From: Asticcacaulis sp. ZE23SCel15
GTDB taxonomy: Bacteria; Pseudomonadota; Alphaproteobacteria; Caulobacterales; Caulobacteraceae
Assembly: GCF_030505395.1 (NCBI RefSeq)
Contig: NZ_CP130044.1
Location: 3,419,001-3,483,000 of the forward strand
Reading direction: 5' to 3'
Length of the DNA stretch: 64,000 nt
Below are positions 1-9,246 of this stretch, in pieces. Position numbers and translations under genes: made by a program. Below the pieces are notes generated by a model that ran no database searches, was not told where the DNA came from, and saw only the letters and a program-made list of their open reading frames with translations. Every line of letters begins with the position of its first letter. Within the stretch, counting starts at the first letter, position 1.

Positions 1-73
1 CATATATAGAACAGCATTGTACTTCATGAAAAGGGCTATTTAAACTTACGGACCAATGCGAACGATATCGTCC

Positions 74-475
74 TTAATAACCACATTTATCACACCATAT
101 GCCCCTAAATAGAGAGTAAGGAACCTCTGACTTTTCCCAGTCAATCCCATCTGCCAGAGGCGGCAAACTCAATTTATGGCTTGGTGCAAGTTCGTATGGC
201 AAACCCCCTCCAACGCAATCAACTCCGTAAGTCTCCCTTACATAACAGGCAACTTTACCGTCTTGGAAAAGGTCGATAACTCGTGGAATTTCGCCGTTTT
301 GAGCCACTTCATAATATGTGACAACAGGCCCGTCTTTGACAGGTTTGCACCAGTCGTAACGATAATAAGTGAATTTCAAAATTCCCTGCCGTACAGTGCT
401 ACCGCTTAAAAGTTTAGCGGCAGACATTTTATCCAGAAAAGGCAATAGAAACCACCGCTCGGGGAATTGCAACAT
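74..475 (-). CDS. Small hypothetical protein, DUF6881-like
   Basis: Encodes 133 residues with no signal peptide and no membrane segment. From residue ~35 it shows an aromatic-rich pattern: WCKPVKDGPVVTYYEV, then PRVIDLFQDGKV, and a tail with PPLADGIDWEKSEVPYSLFRGIW. This order resembles small DUF6881-type proteins of unknown function, which are often immunity-like orphans, but I recall the family only loosely. An internal Met at residue 17 (position 427) is an alternative start. The gene stands alone between the window edge and the RND operon. The local sequence is more AT-rich than the neighbours, so it may be a recent arrival. No function is claimed. Confidence 0.55.
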   Translation of the reverse strand: MLQFPERWFLLPFLDKMSAAKLLSGSTVRQGILKFTYYRYDWCKPVKDGPVVTYYEVAQNGEIPRVIDLFQDGKVACYVRETYGVDCVGGGLPYELAPSHKLSLPPLADGIDWEKSEVPYSLFRGIWCDKCGY

Positions 476-494
476 TTGTGACGCTTAGGCTTAG

Positions 495-575
495 GGATGC
501 ACCTAATGGCCCCCACCACCACATCTCATCGCTGCGCGATTTCGTGCGGTCCCCCTCCCCGGCGCGCCGGGGAGG
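495..575. repeat. REP-like intergenic repeat, copy A
   Basis: The stretch has CCCCCACCACC, then a CGCTGCGCGATTTCGTGCGGT segment, then CCCCCTCCCC. It ends in a perfect 22-base palindrome (554-575) centred on GGCGCGCC with CCTCCCC/GGGGAGG arms. The same CCTCCCC...GGGGAGG stem and CCCCCTCC/GGAGGGGG blocks recur at 7361-7504 and 9574-9620. It lies just past the end of the RND gene and could stop transcription or stabilise the 3' end, although no T-run follows. Confidence 0.6.
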
Positions 576-581
576 TATAAG

Positions 582-3500
582 TTATTCGGCCAAGGATTGC
601 GATTTCACGTCGTCTTCTTTGCCTTCGGCGGTAAAATATTTTTTCGTATGGCGGCCAAAGAACTGGCTGATGTCGTCGATGAAGGTATAGGCCACCGGCA
701 CAAACAACAGGCTGAGCAGGGTCGAGGTAATCAACCCGCCAATGACCGCAATGGCCATAGGTGAGCGGAAGGCCACATCGGCGCCCCAGCCGACCGCGAT
801 CGGCAACATGCCTGCGCCCATCGCCACGGTCGTCATCAGGATCGGACGGGCGCGTTTGTGGGCCGCGTCCATCAGGCCGTCATGACGGGTCATGCCGTGC
901 TTGATGGCTTCAATGGCATATTCGACCAGCAGGATCGAGTTCTTGGCGGCAATCCCGGTCAGCATAATCAGACCGATAAGTGCTGGCATAGACATGGATT
1001 TGCCGGTCACCAGCAGCAGGAAGAACGCGCCGCCGAACGACAGCGGCAACGCGGTCAGGATCGTAACCGGATGGGTGAAGCTTTTGAACAACAGCACCAG
1101 CACCACATACATCAGCATGATGCCGGTCGAGATGGCAATCATGAAGCCGGTGGCCATTTCGGCCTGATCTTCCTGTTCGCCGGTGACGATTTCTTTGACT
1201 TGCGGCGGCAGGTTTTTCATGGCCGGCAGGGCGCGCACGGCGTCCTGAGCGATACCGGCGGCGATGCCGTTGGCGATATTGCCCTTGATGGTGGCAGACC
1301 TTGACCGCTCTGTGCGGTTGATCTGCACTGGCCCTGCGGCAAAGGTGATGTCGGCGACAGCCGCCAGCGGCACGGAGGTTCCGAACTTGGTCGGCACCTT
1401 AAGGTCGTTCAGGTTGGCGACATCAGTACGCGCATCGGTTTTCAGCAGGACGCGGATCGGGATCTGACGGTCGCCGACATTGTATTTCGCCAGAATCTGA
1501 TCGAAGTCGCCGACGGTCGCCACCCGCGCGGCCTGTGAGATCGCGGCGGCTGATACCCCCATCAGGGCGGCCTGATCAGGCTTTGGCACCACAATAATTT
1601 CCGGCCGCGTCAGGTTATCCGCCGACGACACATTGGTCAGTTCAGGTAAGCCGCGCATCTGACGTTCAAGCTCACGCGAGGCTTCGGCCAGCGCCACCGG
1701 ATCGTCGGACACCAGGGTAAAACTGGTGATGCCGCCCCCGCCGCCTTCCTGGCCGAAGGTCGAGCGGATGCCAGGATATTGCAGGACGAACTGGTTGAAA
1801 TCGGTCTCAAATTCTTGTTGCGAGAACTTGCGGTCGTGGCGCGGCACCAGATTGATGGTGAAGTTGGCTGAGTTGATATCGACCGACGCATAGACGGATT
1901 TGACGCCTTCTCGCTGGCTGATTTCGGCCATCAGGTCATTCACGACCTTATCGGTTTCATTAAGGCGCGATCCGGGCGGCAGTTCGACCTTAAGGAAGGA
2001 GCGGCCATTATCGCCAACGGGGATGAACTCACCCGGCAGCAGACCTGCGACCGCCATCGAACCGATAAAGAAGCCGATGCCGATGGCCAGCACAGCCCAA
2101 CGGGTGCGCAGTTTTTCGCCGCGCGGCAGCTTTCCGGCCTTTTTAAAGCAGGCAAAGACAATCAGGCCACCAATGATCAGCGTAATCGCCGGGCCGATCA
2201 GAGCCATCGGATCAAAGCCCGTGGGCGCTTTCAAGGCTCCGCTTACGCCGCCAAACACCATCAGTCCGGTCAGGGCCAGCACGATGACTCCGAAAATCGT
2301 CAAGGCTACCCGCGTGGTCATAAAGCGCAAATGCCCGCTCAGGCCCCAGTTCAGGGTCTTGAGATAGTTCTTCATCCAGAAGGGATCGGGGTGCTCTTTG
2401 CCGGGGTCCGAACGCATCAGGTAGGCGCCCATCAGCGGGGTAATCGTCCGCGCCACCACCAGCGAGAAGAACACCGACACACAGGCCGCGACCGCAAACG
2501 ATTTAAAGAACTGGCCCACAATGCCCGGCATGAAACCGACGGGTGCGAACACGGCGATGATGGTCGCGGTCGTCGCCACCACGGCCAGACCGATTTCGTC
2601 AGCGGCCTCAATCGCGGCCTGATAGGGCTTTTTGCCGTCACGGATATGACGGACGATGTTTTCAATTTCCACAATCGCGTCATCGACCAGAATCCCGATG
2701 GTCAGGGACAGGGCCAACAGCGATACGATGTTAAAGCTTTCGTTCATCACCCACATGACAAAGAAGGTCGGCAGCAGCGACAGCGGCATGGCGGTCGCCG
2801 AAATCAGGGTCGCGCGCCAGTCACGCAGGAACAGCCACACCACCAGCACGGCCAAAAGTGCGCCGATAGCCAGCGTTTCCATCGACGCGATATAGCTCTC
2901 ATTGACCCAATCGACCGAGGCGGTAACTTCTTCGAGGACGATGCCCGGATGGGCGGTTCTGATCTCATCGATCGCTTCGCGGATACCCTTGGCGACATCG
3001 ACTTCGGACGAGCCAATGGTGCGGTAAACGGCAAAGCCGACCACTTCCTGACCATTGAAGCGGGCGCGGGTGCGCGGCTCAGACCAGGTGTCGCTGACCT
3101 GCCCCAGATCACCCAGACGGACCGACTGGCCATTATTCAGGTTGATGCGGGTGTCGCGCAGGATTTCGACCGAGTTGGCATTACCGAGCGTACGGATCGA
3201 CTGCTCAGACCCGCCGACCTCAAGGCGTCCGCCGGGCAGGTTGATGTTGATATTGCGCAGTTGCTGGCTGACTTCGGAGGCCGTAATCCCCTGCCCCGCC
3301 AGCAGACCGGGATCGAGATCGATGCGGATCTCACGATCAACGCCGCCGTCGCGCGTGACCTTGGAGACGCCGTTTTTGGCCAGAACTTTTTTGGAGATAT
3401 CGTTATCGACAAACCACGACAACTGCTCAGGGTTCATGCCGTCGCCGCGGATGATATAGGTGATCAGTGGCTCACCCGACGCCTCTTCGCGCCGGACAAT

Positions 3501-3908
3501 GGGGTCGAGCACATCGGACGGCAGATTGGCGCGGACACCCGCGACGGCATTGCGCACGTCATTGGTCGATTTTTCAAGGTCAACGCCCAACTGAAACTGC
3601 ACGACCGTGGTTGAGACGCCGTCATTGACGTAGGAATTGATGTGCTTGACTGAACCGAGACCCGCGACGGAGTTTTCGATGATACGGGTAACTTGGGTTT
3701 CAAGCTCAGCAGGGGCGGCCCCTGATTGCAGCACGGTAACCGAGACCACCGGCAGGTCAACGTCAGGGAAGTTGTTGATGCGCAGGGCGTTAAACGCGCC
3801 CCAGCCCGCGACGATCATCACCAGAAAGAAGACTATGGTCGGTATCGGGTTACGGATCGAGGCGGAGGATATACCCCCGCGATCTACATATTGGCGGGGT
3901 TCGGTCAT
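582..3908 (-). CDS. RND-family multidrug efflux permease (HAE-1/AcrB type)
   Basis: An inner-membrane proton/drug antiporter of 1108 residues that forms the pump of a tripartite efflux system. The N-terminal helix (~25-43) precedes porter repeats. The TM4 proton-relay pair is visible as LVDD (Asp409/Asp410), followed by AIVEIEN. The second half carries GGGGGI near residue 725 and a C-terminal helix bundle with GIAAKNSILLVEYA. The protein is about 60-90 residues longer than AcrB-type pumps because of extra hydrophobic sequence at ~532-595, before the usual seventh helix (see findings). Its ATG shares one base with the adaptor stop (TAATG), so translation is coupled. No outer-membrane channel gene is present. 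The substrate is unknown. Confidence 0.95.
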   Translation of the reverse strand: MTEPRQYVDRGGISSASIRNPIPTIVFFLVMIVAGWGAFNALRINNFPDVDLPVVSVTVLQSGAAPAELETQVTRIIENSVAGLGSVKHINSYVNDGVSTTVVQFQLGVDLEKSTNDVRNAVAGVRANLPSDVLDPIVRREEASGEPLITYIIRGDGMNPEQLSWFVDNDISKKVLAKNGVSKVTRDGGVDREIRIDLDPGLLAGQGITASEVSQQLRNININLPGGRLEVGGSEQSIRTLGNANSVEILRDTRINLNNGQSVRLGDLGQVSDTWSEPRTRARFNGQEVVGFAVYRTIGSSEVDVAKGIREAIDEIRTAHPGIVLEEVTASVDWVNESYIASMETLAIGALLAVLVVWLFLRDWRATLISATAMPLSLLPTFFVMWVMNESFNIVSLLALSLTIGILVDDAIVEIENIVRHIRDGKKPYQAAIEAADEIGLAVVATTATIIAVFAPVGFMPGIVGQFFKSFAVAACVSVFFSLVVARTITPLMGAYLMRSDPGKEHPDPFWMKNYLKTLNWGLSGHLRFMTTRVALTIFGVIVLALTGLMVFGGVSGALKAPTGFDPMALIGPAITLIIGGLIVFACFKKAGKLPRGEKLRTRWAVLAIGIGFFIGSMAVAGLLPGEFIPVGDNGRSFLKVELPPGSRLNETDKVVNDLMAEISQREGVKSVYASVDINSANFTINLVPRHDRKFSQQEFETDFNQFVLQYPGIRSTFGQEGGGGGITSFTLVSDDPVALAEASRELERQMRGLPELTNVSSADNLTRPEIIVVPKPDQAALMGVSAAAISQAARVATVGDFDQILAKYNVGDRQIPIRVLLKTDARTDVANLNDLKVPTKFGTSVPLAAVADITFAAGPVQINRTERSRSATIKGNIANGIAAGIAQDAVRALPAMKNLPPQVKEIVTGEQEDQAEMATGFMIAISTGIMLMYVVLVLLFKSFTHPVTILTALPLSFGGAFFLLLVTGKSMSMPALIGLIMLTGIAAKNSILLVEYAIEAIKHGMTRHDGLMDAAHKRARPILMTTVAMGAGMLPIAVGWGADVAFRSPMAIAVIGGLITSTLLSLLFVPVAYTFIDDISQFFGRHTKKYFTAEGKEDDVKSQSLAE

Positions 3909-5089
3909 TATTTCGCCCCTGCGGTTTTGGCGGCAGCCGCTTTTTGTTCGGTAGCGACTTGCGGGCCTTTGATGCGCACCGTGTCGCCGTCCACCAGGAA
4001 CCCGGCGCCCGCGGTCACGACCCGTTCACCCTCAGCTACGCCTTCGGTCACGACGACATTATCGCCCAGACGCTCACCGGTTTTCAGCTTGCGCAAAGCG
4101 ACCTTGTTATTGGCCCCGATCACGAAGGTTGCGGGGACATTGGCCTGATAAATCACAGCTTTTTGCGGCACGGTCACCACCGGCTGATTGCCGACATTGA
4201 CCTCACCGCGCGCGAACATGCCGGGTTTTAGACCTGCATCGGCGGGGATCGATACCCGCGCATAGCCCAGACGGGTCTCGGTCGAGACCATCGGGGTCAC
4301 GATGCGCACGCTGCCCGCAATCGGGCCGGAGGTTTCGCCACGCACGGTCGCGGGCATACCGGCCTTAAGCATAGCCAGTTCGGTTTCGACCACTTCCATA
4401 TTCAGTTCAATCCGGTTGTCGCGGGCGATGCGGAATAGTTCATCCCCTGCGCCGACAATCTGGCCCAGCACAGCGGTGCGTGAGGTGATCAGGCCAGAGA
4501 CCGGCGCGCGCACGGTCGCCTGTGACAGGCGGGTCGAGACTTCCTGCACCGTGGCCTGAGCGGTCGCCACAGAGGCCGCTGCGGTTTGCTGCTGGGCCAG
4601 CTTCGCATCAAGGCCGGACGCGGAAATAAAGCCCTTATCGGCCAGTTCCTTATAGCGGCGATAGTCGTTTTCGGCCTGAGCCTGCTGAGCCTTGGCGCTC
4701 ATCAATTGGGCTTGTGCCTGCTTGAGTTGCGCCTGAAGCACCGCGTCGTTCATCCTCAGTAGAGGCTGGCCCTGAGTAACGTACTGGCCTTCATCGACCA
4801 ATAGCGCCACTGCGGTAAGCCCGCCGGTTTCAGCGCCGACCGGCGCCTCCTGCCAGGCTGATACGGTGCCTGAGCCGGTAATCACGACGGGCACGGTGGC
4901 GGCACCGGCGGTGGCAACCTCAACCAGCGCCAGATGGGTGTCCTTGGCCTCAGCGGTCTTGGGCTTTTCGTGGCAGGCCGAAAGACTGAGTGCCGTCATT
5001 ACCGCCAGAGCGGCCACCGCCCCCAACCTTAATCGTAAATCTGGGCGCAAAGAATTAGAAGTGTGCCGCAGCCATTGCCCTAAGCGCAT
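3908..5089 (-). CDS. RND efflux periplasmic adaptor (membrane fusion protein), lipoprotein
   Basis: A 393-residue HlyD/AcrA-type adaptor linking the RND pump to an outer-membrane channel. The N-terminus is basic, then a hydrophobic stretch ends in a lipobox (LSAC), so it should be lipid-anchored. A biotinyl-lipoyl-like segment (AVALLVDEGQYVTQGQPLLRM) precedes a long coiled-coil hairpin rich in Ala, Gln and Lys (~115-180). The second lipoyl half (VRAPVSGLITSRTAVLGQIV) and a beta-barrel/MPD region (GMFARGEV, VPQKAVI) follow. It is the first gene of a two-gene operon with the RND permease and is transcribed divergently from the TetR gene across 82 bases that hold the operator candidate. Confidence 0.93.
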   Translation of the reverse strand: MRLGQWLRHTSNSLRPDLRLRLGAVAALAVMTALSLSACHEKPKTAEAKDTHLALVEVATAGAATVPVVITGSGTVSAWQEAPVGAETGGLTAVALLVDEGQYVTQGQPLLRMNDAVLQAQLKQAQAQLMSAKAQQAQAENDYRRYKELADKGFISASGLDAKLAQQQTAAASVATAQATVQEVSTRLSQATVRAPVSGLITSRTAVLGQIVGAGDELFRIARDNRIELNMEVVETELAMLKAGMPATVRGETSGPIAGSVRIVTPMVSTETRLGYARVSIPADAGLKPGMFARGEVNVGNQPVVTVPQKAVIYQANVPATFVIGANNKVALRKLKTGERLGDNVVVTEGVAEGERVVTAGAGFLVDGDTVRIKGPQVATEQKAAAAKTAGAK

Positions 5090-5137
5090 CGAATAGCCCC
5101 AAAAAACTTGTGTTATTGGATACGAGATATATATTCA

Positions 5138-5153
5138 TTGACTTACAAGTCAA
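5138..5153. promoter_or_regulatory. Palindromic operator candidate for the TetR regulator
   Basis: TTGACTTACAAGTCAA is a perfect 7-bp inverted repeat with a 2-base centre. It sits between the divergent efflux operon and the TetR gene, where TetR-family repressors of RND pumps normally bind. An AT-rich stretch (GAGATATATATTC) adjoins it and could hold a -10 element. Assigning it to this regulator is inference from position and symmetry. Confidence 0.55.
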
Positions 5154-5171
5154 CGAAACTCGCATTACAAA

Positions 5172-5933
5172 TTGTCAAGAAAACCCGCATCCTCAGATCA
5201 TACCGCCGATAGCGCGCTACCGGATCAGTGCGTCTGCTCATTTGAAGCCGTCACCCAATCTTTGGGTAAGCATTTTCGCCTTAAACCTCCCAACCTTAAA
5301 TCTTCTGGCATCAGACAGGCCAACAAAGAAAAGCGTCCGGCTCAGATCATGGCCGCCGCCTTTGAAGAGTTCACCCAAAAAGGCTATGCCGCCGCCCGAC
5401 TAGAAGACATAGCCAAGCGCGCCCGCATCTCAAAGGCCCTGATCTATGTCTATTATCCGGCCAAGATCGACCTGTTCTATGCCGTGGCCAACAGCTTTGT
5501 TGAGCCCATGCTGCAAAGACGGCTGGAGTTTGCGGTTGACCCGAACCGCTCAGCCGAGGATCAGCTACGTGAACAGCATAACTTCTTTTATGAGCGACTG
5601 GTCAATGATCCGCAGTCGATCGAGTTTTTTCGCCTGATCGTCGCGGAATGTGGCCGCGTACCGGAAATCGCTGAGTTTTATACTCAAAACTTTGTCGGCG
5701 TGAAAAAGGCCTATGTGTATGACCTGATCCGCCACGGCATCGCACGAGGGGAGTTTCACCCACACGCCCACCACCACCTTGAAGGGGTCGAGGATATCTT
5801 AAGCGCCCCCGCCATCATGATGTTTGTCACCCGCATGGTGACCGGCAATCCTGATATTTATGAGCTGGCCAAATGGCGCAAAACCCATATGACCATGGTG
5901 CTGGCCCTGCTTAAATCGAAACCGGCGGATTAG
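5172..5933 (+). CDS. TetR/AcrR-family transcriptional regulator
   Basis: Predicted repressor of the divergent RND operon. A TetR DNA-binding domain lies at ~residues 55-105 (PAQIMAAAFEEFTQKGY, then LEDIAKRARISKALIYVYY). A helical ligand-binding domain follows, ending MVLALLKSKPAD. The longest frame opens with TTG at 5172 and has an unusually long leader (~50 residues) before the helix-turn-helix. No in-frame ATG with a clear ribosome site precedes the domain, so the true start is uncertain. The stop codon interlocks with that of the convergent ScfR-like gene on TTAG (5930-5933). The leader region also lies close to the palindrome at 5138-5153, which fits autoregulation. Confidence 0.88.
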   Translation: MSRKPASSDHTADSALPDQCVCSFEAVTQSLGKHFRLKPPNLKSSGIRQANKEKRPAQIMAAAFEEFTQKGYAAARLEDIAKRARISKALIYVYYPAKIDLFYAVANSFVEPMLQRRLEFAVDPNRSAEDQLREQHNFFYERLVNDPQSIEFFRLIVAECGRVPEIAEFYTQNFVGVKKAYVYDLIRHGIARGEFHPHAHHHLEGVEDILSAPAIMMFVTRMVTGNPDIYELAKWRKTHMTMVLALLKSKPAD

Positions 5934-7348
5934 GTCGCGAACGGAAAGGCCGTGACGCCCTTGATCCACTCGTCGATCTGGAGCGGGCGGGTGACCGGCG
6001 GGGCGGCGCGTTCGCGGCAATAGGGCCGCTCACACAGCCGACACATCGGCCCGACCTCAATCGCAGCGGGATTAGTCAGATCAAGCCCCTTGGCATAGAT
6101 CAGCTTTTCGGCATATTTCAGCTCGCACCCCAGGCCAACGGCCTGATCGCCCGACACCCCGCCTTCCCAGCCGCGCAGGGAGCGGTCAATCGTGCGCGAC
6201 AGGGTGAAATAGCGGGTCTTATCCGGCGTCTCAATGACCTGGGTGATGATGCGGCCCGGCGTCTGGAAGGCCTGATGGATGTTCCAGCGCGGACAGGCGC
6301 CGCCAAAGCGTGAAAACGGAAACTTGCCCGCCGCAAACCGTTTGGAGACATTGCCGGCCTGATCGATGCGCATCAAAAAGAACGGCACACCCCGATTTCC
6401 CGGACGAGAGAGCGTGGTCAGGCGCTGGGCCGCCTGCTCAAAACTGACGCCAAAGGGGCTGCGAAGGATTTCGAGATCGTAACAGCACGCTTCCGCCTGC
6501 GCCTGAAACCGGCCGTAGGGCATGAGGGTCGCGGCGGTCAGATAGTTGAGCAGCGACACCTTATAAAGCCGACCCGACACCGCGTCCGGAGCCCGCGCCC
6601 GATCCACCATCTCATTGATCATCAGGCCGTGCCGTTGCAGGACAAGCTGATAAAGCACCGCAAACACCCGCGACGACGCCCCTAAGCTTTCCGACAGCAT
6701 CAGCCGCTTACGGTGCGGATCATAGCGGCGCTGATAGACCAGCATAATATCAGTCGGCATGAAGCGCACCTCGATGCCGTATTCAGTGCGTAGCGCCAGT
6801 TCGGCGCGGGCCTCTAACGTGTGGCTGTCGCCGCCCAGCTCATCGAACAGCCCCTCGCCCAGTTCGTCCAGTTCCGGAAAGAAGTTAAAGCGCGACTGAA
6901 TCTGGTCACGCACCCAATCGGACGGCGACTGATCATTCAGGTTGGCGACCGATCCGGGCTCAAGGGCTTCCAGCCCGCGCCGCTCGCCGTAAGCCCGGTA
7001 AAGCTTGAGCAAGGCCTCGGCCACCGACGGCGCATTGGCGACAAGATCAGCGATTTCGCGGCGCGGCACCTTAAGATCGGCAAACATCGGATCGGCCAGA
7101 ACCTCACTGAGATGCGCCTCACCCGCCGGATCGGCCTCACTGGTAAAGGTGCGCATATCCAGATCGTAGGTCGCGGCCAGCTTCAGCAGCACCTGCGCCG
7201 TCACCGGCCGCTGGTTGCGCTCAATATGGTTGAGGTATGAGGCCGATACGCCCAGATCCTGCGCCATCTGGGTCTGAGTCAGGCCCAGATCACCGCGCAG
7301 ACGCTTAAAGCGCCCGCCTAAGAACAGTTTGCGATCAAGTTCGGACAT
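5930..7348 (-). CDS. ScfR/RamB-like XRE-family regulator of acyl-CoA or glyoxylate metabolism
   Basis: A 472-residue regulator with an XRE helix-turn-helix at ~10-65 (LGLTQTQMAQDLGVSASYLN), a central ImmA/IrrE-like domain, and a C-terminal DUF2083-type region. That region ends with a Cys cluster, MCRLCERPYCRERAAPP, typical of the short-chain fatty-acyl regulator group (RamB, PccR, MccR, ScfR). The central domain shows no HExxH motif, so it is probably a ligand sensor and not a protease. I chose ATG 7348 (MSELDRKLFL): upstream codons run into a dispersed repeat and look non-coding. It is divergent from aceA. In known cases these regulators control isocitrate lyase or propionyl/crotonyl-CoA genes, so control of aceA-aceB is the natural prediction. 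Confidence 0.88.
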   Translation of the reverse strand: MSELDRKLFLGGRFKRLRGDLGLTQTQMAQDLGVSASYLNHIERNQRPVTAQVLLKLAATYDLDMRTFTSEADPAGEAHLSEVLADPMFADLKVPRREIADLVANAPSVAEALLKLYRAYGERRGLEALEPGSVANLNDQSPSDWVRDQIQSRFNFFPELDELGEGLFDELGGDSHTLEARAELALRTEYGIEVRFMPTDIMLVYQRRYDPHRKRLMLSESLGASSRVFAVLYQLVLQRHGLMINEMVDRARAPDAVSGRLYKVSLLNYLTAATLMPYGRFQAQAEACCYDLEILRSPFGVSFEQAAQRLTTLSRPGNRGVPFFLMRIDQAGNVSKRFAAGKFPFSRFGGACPRWNIHQAFQTPGRIITQVIETPDKTRYFTLSRTIDRSLRGWEGGVSGDQAVGLGCELKYAEKLIYAKGLDLTNPAAIEVGPMCRLCERPYCRERAAPPVTRPLQIDEWIKGVTAFPFAT

Positions 7349-7663
7349 CACAACCTTTCTCCTCCCTAGCTTTGCTGGGGAGGTGGCACTGAACGTAGTG
7401 AAGTGACGGAGGGGGCATTGCGAATTAGCGATGCGTGTCTGCGACGCCCCCTCCACCGCTGCGCTTCGCTGGCAGTCCCCCTCCCCATCTTCGATAGGGA
7501 GGAGATTTCTTGTCATTTTGTCATAAATTTACAAATTTTTCAAGGTCACAATTTTCTTAAATACCGTTTGGATAGGGCCCAAACCATCGACTTGTCCCGT
7601 CCCCACTGGCTTAATCAGCTTATCGCCAAGGCAAAAACACTTAGGCCAGATCGGAGACAGATT
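7349..7663. other. Intergenic region between the regulator and the aceA block
   Basis: A gap of 315 bases. The first half is the dispersed repeat at 7361-7504. The second half is AT-rich and should hold the promoters: TGTCATTTTGTCATAAATTT runs into TTTACAAA (7528-7535) and TTTTTCAAGG. RamB-type regulators recognise TTTGCAAA-like sequences, so 7511-7545 is a weak candidate binding region. No tRNA or longer reading frame was seen. Confidence 0.5.
7361..7504. repeat. REP-like intergenic repeat, copy B
   Basis: Bounded by hairpins at 7361-7383 (CTCCCTAGC/GCTGGGGAG) and 7481-7503 (CTCCCCAT...ATAGGGAG). Inside are GTAGTGAAGTGACGGAGGGGG and CCCCCTCCACCGCTGCGCTT, a segment common in intergenic repeats of Caulobacterales genomes. 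It is the longest copy in the window. Related pieces occur at 495-575, 9574-9620 and 46691-46730. Confidence 0.65.
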
Positions 7664-7870
7664 ATGACAAATTCGCACGATGTTACACATTTGATGATTT
7701 CACCTGCGGATTTCGTCAATCTTTACCTGTCGTCGTTCGGCCTGTGCCTGACCGGTTTTCAGCGTCAATCGCAGTTATTGTCACTGCGCGACCGCATCGC
7801 TCAAGGGCGTCAGGCGGTCGATGACGCCACTGAAACCGAGGCCGACACCCCGCCGCACAGCTTCGCCTAA
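7664..7870 (+). CDS. Small hypothetical protein upstream of aceA
   Basis: A 68-residue frame starting at ATG 7664, with a GGAG ribosome site (in CGGAGACAG) 7-11 bases ahead. The N-terminal half is moderately hydrophobic (FVNLYLSSFGLCLTGF) and the C-terminal half is acidic (DDATETEADTPP). I do not recognise the family. It lies in the same direction as aceA, 62 bases ahead of it, and probably shares its promoter. The good ribosome site and position support a real gene, but it could also be a translated leader. Confidence 0.5.
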   Translation: MTNSHDVTHLMISPADFVNLYLSSFGLCLTGFQRQSQLLSLRDRIAQGRQAVDDATETEADTPPHSFA

Positions 7871-7932
7871 CCCCAAAAACCAAAACACAAAGCCCTTAAT
7901 CACCCTCACCTCCCCAAAAACGGATCACAAAC

Positions 7933-9222
7933 ATGACCACTTTTCAGGATTTAGTCCCCAGCGCCCCCAAAGGCCGGTTTGACGGCATCGCGCGCCCCTA
8001 CAGCCCCGAAGAGGCCCTGCGCCTGCGTGGTTCGGTTGCGGTTGAGCACACCTTGGCCGAGCGCGGTGCCAACCGCCTGTGGGAACTGCTGCACGATGAG
8101 CCCTATATCAATGCGCTGGGCGCCGTCACCGGCAATCAGGCCATGCAGATGGTGCGCGCCGGATTGAAGGCCATTTATCTCAGCGGCTGGCAGGTCGCGG
8201 CCGATGCCAATACGGCGTCCGCCATGTACCCCGATCAGTCGCTCTATCCCGCCAATGCCGCCCCCGAACTGTGCCGCCGCATCAACCGCACCTTACAACG
8301 GGCCGACCAGATTGAACATGCCGAAGGGGGTGCTAAGCGTGACTGGTTCGCGCCGATCATCGCCGATGCCGAAGCCGGTTTCGGCGGGCCACTCAATTCG
8401 TTCGAGATCATGAAGGCCTTTATCGAAGCGGGCGCGGCTGGGGTGCATTTTGAGGATCAACTGGCGTCAGAAAAGAAATGCGGCCACCTCGGCGGCAAGG
8501 TTCTGATCCCGACGCAGGCCCATGAGCGCAACCTGATCGCCGCCCGTCTGGCCGCCGATGTCATGGGGGTTCCGACCTTGACGGTGGCCAGAACCGATGC
8601 GGAATCCGCGCAGTTGATCACCTCCGATGTCGATGAACGCGACCATCCGTTCATCGACCGCGACAACCGCACACCGGAGGGCTTTTTCCGGCTCAAGGAA
8701 GGCACCGGCCTTGACCACTGCATCGCACGCGGTCTGTCCTATGCGAAATATGCCGACCTGCTGTGGTGGGAGACCTCGCACCCTGACCTGAATGACGCCA
8801 AGCGCTTTGCCGAAGCGGTTCACAAGCACCATCCGGGCAAGCTTCTGGCCTATAACTGCTCGCCGTCCTTTAACTGGAAGGCCAAGCTGGATGAGGCAAC
8901 CATCGCCAAATTCCAGCGGGAACTGGGCGCTATGGGCTACAAGTTCCAGTTTGTGACTCTGGCCGGTTTTCACTCACTCAACCACGGCATGTTTGAACTG
9001 GCGTCCGGTTACCGCGACCGCGGCATGGCGGCCTATAGTGAGCTTCAGCAGCGGGAGTTTGCTAATGAGGCCACCGGCTATACCGCCACCCGCCACCAGC
9101 GCGAAGTCGGCACCGGCTATTTCGATGCCGTCGCCATGACCATCACCAATGGCCAGTCATCTACCACGGCTTTGAAAGATTCCACCGAGACGGCTCAGTT
9201 CATCACTGAGGCGGCTGAGTAA
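7933..9222 (+). CDS. aceA: Isocitrate lyase
   Basis: Cleaves isocitrate to glyoxylate and succinate, the first step of the glyoxylate shunt that allows growth on acetate and fatty acids. The protein has 429 residues, close to the E. coli enzyme (434). The catalytic loop [10 protein letters not shown] lies at 181-190 with the active-site Cys183. Metal and substrate elements [10 protein letters not shown] and DAEAGFGG are intact. It is followed by a 74-residue unknown gene and aceB on the same strand, forming a glyoxylate-cycle block opposite the ScfR/RamB-like regulator that probably controls it. Confidence 0.98.
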   Translation: MTTFQDLVPSAPKGRFDGIARPYSPEEALRLRGSVAVEHTLAERGANRLWELLHDEPYINALGAVTGNQAMQMVRAGLKAIYLSGWQVAADANTASAMYPDQSLYPANAAPELCRRINRTLQRADQIEHAEGGAKRDWFAPIIADAEAGFGGPLNSFEIMKAFIEAGAAGVHFEDQLASEKKCGHLGGKVLIPTQAHERNLIAARLAADVMGVPTLTVARTDAESAQLITSDVDERDHPFIDRDNRTPEGFFRLKEGTGLDHCIARGLSYAKYADLLWWETSHPDLNDAKRFAEAVHKHHPGKLLAYNCSPSFNWKAKLDEATIAKFQRELGAMGYKFQFVTLAGFHSLNHGMFELASGYRDRGMAAYSELQQREFANEATGYTATRHQREVGTGYFDAVAMTITNGQSSTTALKDSTETAQFITEAAE

Positions 9223-9246
9223 TCCCCACCCAAAAGGAGAACTATT

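Noticed and set aside
2331-3614. 427-codon open frame on the plus strand inside the RND permease gene
   Set aside because: It is the antisense of a confidently assigned gene. The His/Gln/Arg-rich product has no domain, as expected for a shadow frame in GC-rich DNA.
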